Origin: Sarcophilus harrisii | Taxonomy: Eukaryota; Chordata; Mammalia; Dasyuromorphia; Dasyuridae | Assembly (NCBI RefSeq): GCF_902635505.1 | Contig: NC_045430.1 | Location: 116,125,425-116,189,424, forward strand | Direction of reading: 5' to 3' | Length of the DNA stretch: 64,000 nucleotides | Shown: positions 12,341 to 23,545 of the stretch, in pieces | Layout: the number at the start of each line of letters is the position of its first letter | Position numbering within the stretch: the first letter of the stretch is position 1 | Made by a program: the position numbers and the translations under genes | Notes under the pieces: model-generated | The model's database searches: none | What the model was told of the DNA's origin: nothing | Seen by the model: only the letters and a program-made list of their open reading frames with translations

Positions 12341-12844
12341 CTATTGAATGAGTACCAGACACAAACTATGATACAGACTCTACCCAACATATAGAGGAAA
12401 ATATTTTTATCTAAAAATGATATAAAAATTAATAAACAAAATCATTTGCAGCTAAAATAGAACGAGCAGCTTTTGGAGATCACTGTGGGTTTCTCCTCAA
12501 TAGAAATTTGCAAGCAAAGACCAGTTGACAATATGTTAGAGATTTGTACAAATGATTCCTCCTCAGTTATCACTTGGCCTAAATGGACTTTTAGGTCCCC
12601 TAAATGCTTAAGTTTCTATGTTTCTTTATTTGAGAAATGTCTACATTTAGAATTTTAAGATGTTCAATAATAAAAAGTCAATACAATTAATCTATTTAAA
12701 CAGTTTCTATCTTTTTTTTTTTTTTTAAAAAAAGCCCTAGTTGAGAATAATTGTTCCCTATGCTGTGATCCCATGATCTTATACCAACATGTAGCAGATG
12801 GTTATATTTTGCTTTCTTTTTCAGAAAACAAAAGTTATATACAT

Positions 12845-13020
12845 CAAAGCTTCTTAAGCTGTGTTACAACTATACATGTGGTCATGTAACTGAATGTGGG
12901 AGCCACGAAATTATAATTTATCATCAGTAAATGTTTGATTTGTATATCTATATAACCAGGATCACATAAAAATTTCTCTGAGAGAAGGGATCATGAGTGG
13001 GGACAATTTAAGAAGCTCTA
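12845..13020. mobile_element. hAT-type MITE with terminal inverted repeats
   Basis: A 176-bp element whose ends CAAAGCTTCTTAAGCTG and CAATTTAAGAAGCTCTA are inverted repeats of each other (13 of 17 positions by eye). The interior ('gtggtcatgtaactgaatgt', 'gccacgaaattataatttat') matches a family common in marsupial genomes. No convincing 8-bp target duplication remains. Confidence 0.65.
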
Positions 13021-14430
13021 ATGTATACCAATTAGTGTCTCTTTTTGCTTTGATTGCCAGAAAAATTACAGCCAAATTTAGGTGCCTCGTAGATTTTAGA
13101 ATATTTAGAATTTAGATTGCTTGATTCTATTTGTTTTTTATTCCTTATTATTCTGTCCATAATTGTCCCTTTCTATAATTATTTGTTCTACCTCTTTGGA
13201 AGTAGATAAGGAATAAATTTATCAGAAATTATTATTTTATTATTTCATCCCCATAAAAAATAAGCCATGTGCCTATTTATTAGATAAATCCAAATTTTCC
13301 CTGCAAAATTTAGTATAATCAACTATGCAACCCATGATGACCTTGGAGAAGCAAACAGTGAAATAGTAAGTAATGAATTTTAAAAAATTGAAACATTGGG
13401 GTTTGAATTATGAGTCAATCAATTTGTCCAGGGACCTGTTTCTTGACAGGTAGCTTGACTTGGTAGCTGACTGCTCCTCAGCAAAGCTTGCATAGAAGAG
13501 ATGAAAAATAGAAATCTGTCTAGTAATAGAAATATGTCAAGACATTTCATAATATAAATTTTCCAGAGTAATTTTTACTTTCCAGGCAGGGCTAATTAAT
13601 ATGGAATGACATCATAGTAGCTGGATAAAGGAGTAACAAAAGTCAAATAGTGAGATTGATCTGCAGCAACATAAATTACATCACACATCCTGCAAAATTC
13701 ATAAAATAAAGCATCTATCAAATATATAATGGGTTGAGAATAGTTCATTTAATTTTGAATTGAAAAATTCAAATCTTTTGAATCAAAAATTCTCCATACT
13801 AGGAAGGAGTTTATAGAACAATGAGAAATCATCTACATGTATTTTAGGATAATCTCTATCTATTACTAAGACTTTTGAAGGTCTGATAAGAGTTCTCTTT
13901 TGTTGATTGTCCATCTTTTTTTTCATTGCTAAGGCTAATATTTTCAGAATATGACATTTTGGATTGAATCTTTAGTTCCTTTGCTTTTTTTGAAATACAA
14001 TTTCTCATTAATATGGAATAATCCAATGTGAATCAAATTCTCTTATTTCATGTTGGAAAATTTGTATCATTATAAGGTCATAAAATGTTTTGCTTTTCAC
14101 TTAAGTTGGAATATTTCATGATCACACACCTTAGGATTTGAAGCATGGGTATTTTCATGATGGTGATGAATTCTCTACATCAATATTTTGTTGTCTGCAA
14201 TCAAAAGTTCTGAAAACTTTTATTACATTATTTCTGACATTACATGATTAAGATTTTTTTGATTTGTCATGTTCTTCTGAGAGATTTATGGTCATTATCT
14301 TTATGCATACTATCATAAATTGTTTTGTTTTATATGTAATTTATGGACTATACTGAAGATAATACTGCCTTTTGCTTTTCTCCTGTCAAGTTTTTTTTTT
14401 TTTCCTCTTCAGTATATCTGGCCTATAAAT
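13021..14430. other. Unassigned, apparently repeat-poor intergenic sequence
   Basis: AT-rich with no recognised exon or repeat. 13,560-13,720 has a mixed composition with words such as GCTAATTAATATGG and TGACATCA and could be a conserved noncoding element, but this is only a guess. Confidence 0.35.
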
Positions 14431-14434
14431 CTAA

Positions 14435-14499
<65 letters not shown>

Positions 14500-14552
14500 C
14501 TCTCTCTCTCTCTCTGTCTGTCTCTCTCTCTTTCTCTCTCTCTTTCTTCACC
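14431..14552 (+). repeat. (TC)n microsatellite
   Basis: About 120 bases of CT dinucleotides with a few TTTC and GTCT interruptions. Long open frames here are low-complexity artefacts. Confidence 0.95.
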
Positions 14553-14762
14553 AGATCTTTTGCTTTCATCAGTATATGGAACGTCTACTATAGAAACTCT
14601 TTCCACCATTGTAACTTCTCAATTCCTCTATAATCACACCTGAAAGAAAAGTAAGTAATCAGGCTTTACTAATGTGCTAGCAATAGCAATACTACCTCTT
14701 TGTTTCTCAACCCTGACAACTATTGAGAATAATTAACAATTTATTTTATCATTATTTAACAA

Positions 14763-17700
14763 TACCAGCATAAATTTATTTTTTATTTATTAAAGCTTTT
14801 TATTTACAAAGCATATGCATGAGTAATTTTTCCAACATTGAACCTTGCATAACCTTTTGTTGCAAATTTTCCCCTTCTTCCTCCCATACCCTCCCCTATT
14901 TGTCAGGTAGTCCAATACATGTTAAATATGTTGAAATACATGTTAGATCCAATATGTGAATACATATTTATACAGTTATCTAGTTGCACAAGAAAAATCA
15001 GATCAAGAAGGAAGAAAAAAAACTGAAAAAAAAAATACAAGCAAATAGCAACAGAGTGAGAATGCTATGTTGTATTCCACCCAATGTTCCAATGGTTCTC
15101 TTTCTGGGTGTAGATGGTACTCTGCATCACTGCACAAGTGGAACTGGTTTGAATCATCTCAATGTTGAAGTGAGCCACATCCTTCAGAATTGATCATCAT
15201 ATAATCTTCTTATTGTCGGGTACAATGATCTCCTGATTCTGCTCTTTTTACTTGGCATCAGTTCATGTAGGTCTCTTCAGACCTCTCTGAAATCATCCTG
15301 CTGGTCATTTCTTATAGAACAATAATATTCCATAACATTCATATACCATACTTTATTCAGCTATTTTCCAATTGATGGACATCCACTGTGTTTCCAGTTT
15401 CTTGCCACTACAAAGAGAAGCTGCCACAAACATTTTTGCACGTGTGGGTCATTTCCCTCTTTAAAAATCTCATTGGAATATAATCCTAGAAACACTGCTG
15501 GATCAAAGGATATGCACAGTTTGATAACTTTTTGAGCATAAGTCCAAACTGCTCTCCAGAATGGTTGGATCATTCATAGTTCCACCAACAATCTATCAAT
15601 GTCCCAGTTTTCCCATATCCCCTCCAACATTCCTCATTATCTTTTCCTATCATCTCAGCGAATCTGACAGGTGTGGTGATATCACAGAGTTATCTTAATT
15701 TGCATTTCTCTGAGCAATAGTGTTTTGGAGCACCTTTTCATGTGGCTATAAATAGTTTTAATTTACTCATCTGAAAATTGTCTGTTCATATCCGTTGACC
15801 ATTTATAAACTGGAGAATGGCTTGAATTATTATAAATTTGAGTTGATTTTCTATATATTTTAGAAATGAGGCCTTTATCAGATCCTTTGGATGTAAAAAT
15901 GTTTTCCCAGTTTATTCCTTCCCTTCTAATCTTGTCTACATTAGTTTTGTTTGCACAAAACTTTAATATAATCAAAATTATCTATTTTATGATCAATAAT
16001 GATCTCTAGTTATTCTTTGGTCACAAATTCCTTCCTCCTCCACAAATCTGAGAGGTAAACTATTCTATATTCTTCTAATTTGTTTATAGTATCATTCTTT
16101 ATGTCTAGGTCATGAACCCATTTTGACCTTATCTTAGTATACAGTGTTAGGTGTGAGTCTATGCCTACTTTGCCATACTAGTTTCCAATTTTCCCAGCAG
16201 TTTTTGTCAAATAATGAATTCTTATCCCAAAAGGTGGGGCTTTTTGGTTTGTCAAATATTAGATTGTTATAGTCTTTGGCTATTTTGTTCTATGACCCTA
16301 AACTATTCCACTGATCAACTAGTCTATTTCTTAGCTAGTACCAAATGGTTTTGATGACCATTCTTTTTAAAACCACAGTTTTAGATCTGGTACAGTTAGG
16401 CCATCTTCATTTGCTTTTCTTTTCATTAATTCCTTTTAAATTCTTGACCTTTTGTTCTTCCAGATGAATTTTGTTGTTAATTTTTCTAGTTCAGTAAAAT
16501 AGTTTCTTGAGAGTTTGATTAGTATAGCACTAAATAAATAGGTTAGTTTAGGGAGTATTATCATCTTTATGATATTTGCTCATTCTATCCACAAGCACAT
16601 GATATTTTTCCAATTGCTTAGATCTGACTTTATTTGTGTGAAAAGTGTTTTGTAGTTTGGCCTATATAGTTCCTGACTTTCCCTTGGCAGATAAATTCTC
16701 AACTTTGCTAAAGTTGTAGGTTATTTCTAATAGCTTTTTAGTTGATTCTCTGGGGTTTTCTAAGTATACTATCATATCATCTGCAAAGAGTGATAATTTT
16801 GTTTCCTCATTACCTACTCTAATTCCTTTAATCTCTTTTTCATCTCTTATTGCCAGTGCTAGCATTTCTAACACAATACTGAATAGCAATGGTGATAGTG
16901 GGCAACCTTGTTTCACCCCTGATCTTATTGGGAATGGTTCTAATTTATCCCCATTACATATGATGCTTGCTGATGGTTTTAAATAAATGCTACTGATTAT
17001 TTTAAGGAAAAGTCCATTTATTCCTATACTCTACAGTGTTTTAATAGGAATGTGTGTTGGATTTTATCAAATGCTTTTTCTGCATCTATTGAGATAATCA
17101 TATGGTTTTTGTTAATTTGGTTATTGTTTTAGTCAATTGTGCTAATAGTTGTACTAATATTGAACTAGCCCTGAATTCCTGGTATAAATCCTACTTGGTC
17201 ATGATGTATTATCCTGATGATGATTATCTGTAATTTCTTTGCTAATATTTTGTTTAAGATTTTTACATCAATATTTATTGGGGAGATGGGTCTATAATTT
17301 TCTTTCTCTGTTTTTGTCCTACCTGGTTTACGTATCAGTACCATGTCTGTGTCATAAAAGGAATTTAGTAGGAGTCCTTCATTCCCTATTTTTTCAAACA
17401 CTTTATATAGTATTGGAGTTGATTGTTCTTTAAATGTTTGGTAGAATTCACATGTGAATTCATCTTCTCCTGGGGATTTTTTCTTAAGGAGTTGATTAAT
17501 AGCTTGTTCTACTTCTTTTTCTAAAATGGAACCATTTAAGTAATTTATTTCCTCTTTTGTTAATCTAGGCAATCTATATTTTTGTATGTATTTCTCTATT
17601 TCACTTAGGTTGTCCAATTTATTGGCATACCATCAATTAGAGAATGGCTGAGTAAATTATGGTATATGAATGTTATGGAATATTATTGTTTGTAAGAAAT

Positions 17701-18983
17701 AACCAGCAGGATGAATACAGAGAAGCTTGGATAGACTTACATGAATTGATGCTAAGAGAAATGAGCATAACCAGGAGATCATTATACACTTCAACAACAA
17801 TACTATGTAAGGATCAATTCTGTTGGAAGTAGTTATCTTCAACAATGAGAGGATCCAATTCAGATCCAATTGATCAGTGATGAACGAAACCAGCAGCATC
17901 CAGCAAAAGAACAATGGGAAATGAGTGTGGACCATAGCATAGCATTGACACTCTTTCTGTTGTTGTTTACTTGCATTTTTGTTTTTCTTCCCAGGTTATT
18001 ATTACCTTTCTAAATCCTAGTTTTTCTTGTGCAACAAGAGAACTATATAAATATGTATACATATATTGTATTTGAGATATTTTTAACATGTTTAACATGT
18101 ATAAAACTGCCTGCAACCTAGGGGAGGGGTTGGAGAGAAGGAAGGGAAAAGTTGGAACAGAAGTGTTTGCAAGGATCAATGTTGAAAAAAATACATATGT
18201 TCTGTCAATAAAAAGCTATAATAATAATAAAAAGTTATAATTGGGCAAAAAAAACAAATTTATTGGCATAAAGTTGGGCAAAGTAACTCCTGATAATTGC
18301 TCTAGTTTCCTCTTCATTGGTGGATAGTTCTCCCTTTTTATTTTTGAAACTAACAATTTGATTTTCCTCTTTACTTTTTCTAATTAAATTAACTAATGGT
18401 TTATCTATTTTGTTAGTTTTTTTTTTCATAAAACCAACTCTTAGTTTTATTTATTAATTCAATAGTTTTTTAGTTTCAATTTTATTGATCTCTCCTTTTA
18501 TTTTTAGAATTTCAAGTTTGATATTAGATGGGGGTTTTAATTTGTTCTTTTTCTAGCTTTTTTAGTTGCAAGCCCAATTTATTGATCTTCTCTTTCTCTA
18601 TTTTATGCAAACAAGCCTCTAGAGATATAAAATTTCCTTTTATTCCTACTTTGACTGCATCCCACAAATTTTGGTATGTTATATTTTTATTGTCATTCTC
18701 TTGGATGAAATTATTAATTGTGCCTATAATTTGCTGTTTCACCCATTCATTCTTTAGGATGAGATTATTAAGTTTCCAAATTCTTTTTGGTCTGTTTTTC
18801 CCTGGCCCCTTATTGAATGTAATTTTTATTGCATCATGATCTGAAAAAAAGTGCATTTACTATTTTTTGCCTTTCTGCATTTGATTTTGAGGTCTGTATG
18901 TCCTAATATTTTTGTATAGATTCCATGAACTGCTGAGAAGAAAGTACTCCTGTCTCCATTCAATTTTTACCAGCATAAATTTA
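14763..18983 (-). mobile_element. 5'-truncated minus-strand L1 with 16-bp target-site duplication
   Basis: TACCAGCATAAATTTA flanks the element at 14763-14778 and 18968-18983; the insertion is 14779-18967. On the minus strand it contains the end of the endonuclease domain (FFSDHDAIKI near 18,840), the reverse transcriptase ([12 protein letters not shown] near 16,750, with the catalytic FADD intact), the ORF2 C-terminus and a 3'UTR ending in A-rich sequence at about 14,780-14,800. ORF2 is broken into several frames. A younger plus-strand L1 sits inside it at 17629-18256. Confidence 0.93.
17616..18269 (+). mobile_element. Nested plus-strand L1 3' end (type A tail) with 13-bp target-site duplication
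   Basis: AATTTATTGGCAT at 17616-17628 and 18257-18269 brackets 17629-18256. The insert is an L1 3' end in the orientation opposite to its host: ORF2 C-terminus, then a 3'UTR ending TCTGTCAATAAAAAGC and A-rich repeats. It shares its 3'UTR with the copies at 4.1, 31.4 and 40.2 kb. Confidence 0.92.
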
Positions 18984-19814
18984 AAAAAAATCAAGTTCAA
19001 AATATAATTTGTGGAATTTATTGTATTAAATACAATATTTCTCAGAGTGCCTCATCTAACCTATATTGGCAGTGGAAGTTTGGTCCTAAGACAAGGCAAT
19101 TACTATTACCAGGGTTCTGGTATAGGCTGGGAGTGGCCATTCTTCTAATATTGAAGTTAGAAGCCAACATCAAACTCTATGAATAGCCCTTGATGCACTT
19201 TTTAGAGAAGACATTTATTCATACAGCATAGCAACAATAACAGTTACAAAGTATTTCTCCAAAAAAAAATCCTCTCCCACAAATGTACACATAGCATGGG
19301 GCAAGGTTGGAAATAGAAATAAATAATGTGCAAAAGAAAAGTACAGTAAAATACATATGTATGGAATACACGTGGCAAAGGCAATTTATAACTCTAAAAC
19401 TTCAGGTTGCTAATACCTTTTGATCTCTGAACAATTCTCACAAAATTGGCCATGTTATAGTATGGTCATGATGGACAAGTTGCTTTACCGCTGCTCAGGT
19501 GGATTAATACAATGAAGAACATAGTACCTAACCTGGATGAGGCAATATACTGCTAAGCTGAGACAAGCAGGGTCACTTAGCTATATAATTAGTTCTTCAT
19601 TAGTTTGAGTTAGGATTGACTGCTGCTGCCACTGTGCTTTGCACAAATCTCATCTACCAGATTTCCTAAATTCAATCTTAGGCAGCTGCAAACTTTATTA
19701 CTTTTAGCTCTGGTTTGGCTGGGTGTTAAGACATTCTTTTCACTCAGAGTGTTACATTATATGTATGTATTATTTGTAAGCACATATATGTGAGTGTGTG
19801 TGTGTATGTGTGTG

Positions 19815-19849
<35 letters not shown>

Positions 19850-20880
19850 GAATTGTTTTTAAACTTAAAGATCTTCTATAAGTCACATATAATGCATTTC
19901 CAGGATTCACTCATTGATGCATATTTGCTAATTAATTTCTACTTAAACTTATCTTATTATTTTTCTTCTAAGTTATCAGGCAGTATTGTGATATTTTTAT
20001 ATGGAAGCTAAAGGAAATATAAATTTATAATTTCATAAATATTTATTAGCAATTTCTTGAAATAAATGGATGAAAGCAAAAATATTCTTTACTTATAATA
20101 TTTTTCTATGTAATAAAATTGACTTATTTTGAATAAATGTATAAGTAGAAGAATACTTTCCAATTGAGAACATTATGAAATAATACATAACAGATAATAA
20201 TAGCCATTTCATTCCAAGTAACACAAAAATACTGAAATTAGAATATATTTCTGGAAGAATCTTAACTACAATCAAGGCCAACACAATCTATTAGTATTCA
20301 TTCAGATGTTTAATTTTATTCATTTTTTTTGGTTCACAAAAATATAGCATATTTATATACTCAAGTATGTTACTACTGATTTTGTCACTTTAATATACAT
20401 TCTTCATAGTTTTGTAGATATATATTCTTCATAGTTTTAGCTGATTACTTTTTATATAAAATACATATTTGCTCAACTTGTTCAGAGTGGAACTGACTAA
20501 TCAAACATATCATTCTAAAAATAAAATTTCTCATTTAATTTTTTTAGGTATGGCAGAGTAATGAAAATATCCTATGACACAATTCTGTGCAATTTTTTAC
20601 ATTGTTCAGGTCAAATAATTTTTTAGAGTAGATCATGTTGTAGAATAGCTGAATGAGAAAGACAATATTCAGTTTATAATCAAGATGGGTTACAGATGTC
20701 ATGGTTGTCAAATTACCACACAGAGAGTAAAAGGTATCCCTAAAGAAAATAAAACATTTCTTATTTAAAGAGAGCCATCAGCTTCCAGAATTGTGATTCA
20801 TTTCCTGACCTCACAGGAGACCTGTGAAGTTTTATCAGTGATGTAACAACCTCCACACCAATCTTTCCTCCCCTTATTTC
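18984..20880. other. Unassigned intergenic sequence with a (TG)/(TA) microsatellite
   Basis: No exon or clear repeat. 19,790-19,850 is a TG/TA-rich microsatellite with two (TA)n runs. Confidence 0.45.
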
Positions 20881-21330
20881 CAGAGCTTTCCTTAGGAAAG
20901 TTAACAGAATAATCTATTTATACACATATCTCATCTTGTCACACTCTTGCTCAAACCCATTCAATAGTCCTCTGTTGTCTAACAAGGTAAAGTTTAAACC
21001 TGCATAATCTACACTTCTCAATCGATCATCAGTCTTATGCCACTCTGTTCCCCTCTTCTATTCCCCTTTTCCTAGGTACAAATAAAATATAGAGATAATA
21101 TTGATCTCAAGTTTTTTAAATTTTTCATAATATTTTACATACATTACATTATTTGATTCTTAGAGTGCTGAGAAGTAGCTATTATTATTATTCTCATTTT
21201 ATAAGTGAGGGAATTAAAGTTCAAAAAGGTTTAGTGCCTTGAATTGGGTCACATGTCCAGCTCATATCAGAAGCATAATGGGAACCCATTATCTTCCTTC
21301 CTCAAAGGCCAGCATGCTATTTACTATTAT
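20881..21330 (+). repeat. L2 fragment followed by MIR-like segment
   Basis: About 20,930-21,070 has L2-like sequence ('cacactcttgctcaaaccca', 'tttaaacctgcataatctac'). 21,100-21,330 has a MIR-like core with 'attctcattttataagtgag' and 'tgggtcacatgtccagctca'. Confidence 0.5.
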
Positions 21331-21384
21331 AACACAATTTTCTAGCCAGTTTCTGTTCTATCCTACATTCTAACCAACTTAGAG

Positions 21385-21630
21385 TTTTGTCTTCTTTTTC
21401 TTTCTTCTTTTTTCTCTCCCTCTTACATTCCTTTTTTCCTTCATTACCTTTTTTCTTTCCTCTCTTCTTTTATTTCCTTTTTTCTTCCTTTCCTTCATTA
21501 CTTTTTTCTTTCCCCCTCCCTTTTCTTTTATTCTCTCCTTCCTTCCTTCTCTTCTCTCTTTCTTCTTTCCCTTTTTTCTTTCTTCCTTTTTCCCTCCTCA
21601 TTCCCTTCTTTCTTTCTTCTTTTTTTAAAT
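21385..21630 (+). repeat. Polypyrimidine (CT-rich) low-complexity tract
   Basis: About 245 bases almost entirely C and T. The long open frame across it is compositional, not coding. Confidence 0.9.
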
Positions 21631-22760
21631 TTTTAACAGCTTTTTAAAAAAAATATATGCAAAAATAGTTTTTAACAGCTACCCTTGCAAAACCTTATGT
21701 TGCAAATTTTTCTCCCTCCCTCCCCTAGAAAGCAAACAATTTAATACAGGTTAAACATGTACAATTCTTATAAACATATTTCCACATTTATCATGCTGTT
21801 TATTCTTCTTCCTTTCTTGAACATGATTTCTCTCCCCACCCCCTTATTCCTATTCTTTACTTATCCAATTCCCTATATCTAGAATATCCTTTCTACCTAT
21901 TGAATTATCATCATCTTCAACAGCCATAATTTCATCTAGAAACCAACTCCTCAAAGAGACAACTCATCTTTAAATTACACTTGTATAAAGTTGTTTGAAG
22001 CCAGGGGAGTGCTGGTAAACATTTAACAACTGATTCTCCCCTAAAAAAATTGAATGTATGACAAATTGTTAAATTCAATCTACATAATTACATTCTCTAG
22101 CACTTTCTTAAATCTAGACAACCAACATAACACTATATTAAGCCCTGAGTTGTAACATTTGTCAATTTCTGAGGTGTAAATGCTCACAGTGAAAATTTAA
22201 TAATCATCTCTCATGAATTGATACAAACTGGCTCTAGTTTATCACTGTCTGAAGCACTGAGAATTTCAATTCATAATTCCTTTATTAGTAATGATTTAGA
22301 ACATTATTTCATATGGTTGTTAATACTTCACAGTTCTTCTTTTGAGAAGTGTTTATTCATATCCTTTGACCAATGAATTTTGATTATAAATATATATGTG
22401 TATGCATGTGTGCACATTCATAGATATACATATATATATTCACATATGTGACATATGTTTAATACACATACATTATTTGTATATCTTAGACCAAGATTTT
22501 TTTCTCATTCAACTACTCCCCTTATTATTCTAAATGAATTAATTTCATTTATGCATAAAATTTTCAACTTTATATAATCAAAATTATCTATTTTACCTTC
22601 TGTAATAAACCTTCTAATCAGAGCTATGAAAGATATGTGGTTTTTTTGTCTTGCAATTGTTTTATGTTATTATCTTTAACATTCAGGACGTATATGCTTT
22701 GACTTTATTGTGGAATATGGCATAAAATGTTGATCTAAATCTAATTTCTGTTTGACTTCT
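21631..22760 (-). repeat. Old minus-strand L1 fragments with an L2-like segment
   Basis: 21,640-21,785 resembles the reverse complement of an L1 3'UTR ('cttatgttgcaaatttttctccctccc', as at 14,850). 21,790-21,990 is L2-like. 22,310-22,640 resembles antisense L1 ORF2 ('tgtttattcatatcctttgacc', 'taatcaaaattatctatttt'). An unidentified repeat-like stretch lies between. Confidence 0.5.
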
Positions 22761-22764
22761 TTTC

Positions 22765-23245
22765 AAATTCCAAATCAACAAATATTTATTAAGGGCTTAC
22801 TATATACCACACAATGGGGTAGGTGCTGAAAATATAAATACAAGCAAAAAAGAAAAACAGTTCCTGTCCTCAAGAAGCTTGCATTCTAAAAAGATGATAA
22901 AAAGATAAAACAGTGTTGAAAATATTAGAGATGGTATCCATTCAGGCACATGAAGATAGGCTTCCAAACAGGAATAACTTCTGAAAATTTGAGCATAATC
23001 AACCAGGTTGTACTGTAGATTGATCACTGGAGTTGGGATCAGGAAGGTCAGTTTTAATAAGGTCTCAGATAATTACTAGCTGTGTGACCCTGGACAAGTC
23101 AGCTAACTTCTGCCTGCCTAAAGCTTTCTTATCTGTAAAACTAGAGCCTCCCTGTGTATGTAGAGAGTATAAAATAAAATGCTATTTTAAAGTGTTTTGC
23201 AAACTTTAAAGTGCTATATAAATTCTAACTATTATTATTATCATT
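22765..23245 (+). repeat. LINE-like fragment and near full-length MIR
   Basis: 22,765-22,910 carries a common mammalian repeat block ('caacaaatatttattaaggg', 'cctcaagaagcttgcattct'). 23,010-23,245 is a MIR in plus orientation with 'attactagctgtgtgaccct' and the 3' end 'gcaaactttaaagtgctata'. Confidence 0.7.
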
Positions 23246-23545
23246 CCTCCTTTAAGGGAGAAAATTGGTCTCTAATGATATGGGGACTATTGAGTATTTC
23301 TGATGAAAAGACCAGACTAGGAACTTCAAAATACAAGTACAAGAGAACAGAGAATCCTACAAGGATAAATTTAATTAAGGAATTGGAAGGAATTGGATGT
23401 CAATTACAATCTAATCCTTCAAAATGGATTGAAGGCATTAAATAAGAAAAACAGAGGGCCTGAAAGTGGGCTGGTTTTCTTTAGAGGGTTCTGAAAACAG
23501 GTCAATAAAGATAAAAGAAATGTATGGAGTAGAAGGTATAATTCT

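Noticed and set aside
14320-14643. Ser/Leu-rich and Arg/Glu-rich open frames on both strands
   Set aside because: Translation of a (TC)n microsatellite.
21387-21647. Phe/Leu/Ser-rich membrane-like open frame
   Set aside because: Polypyrimidine low-complexity DNA; hydrophobicity is a compositional artefact.
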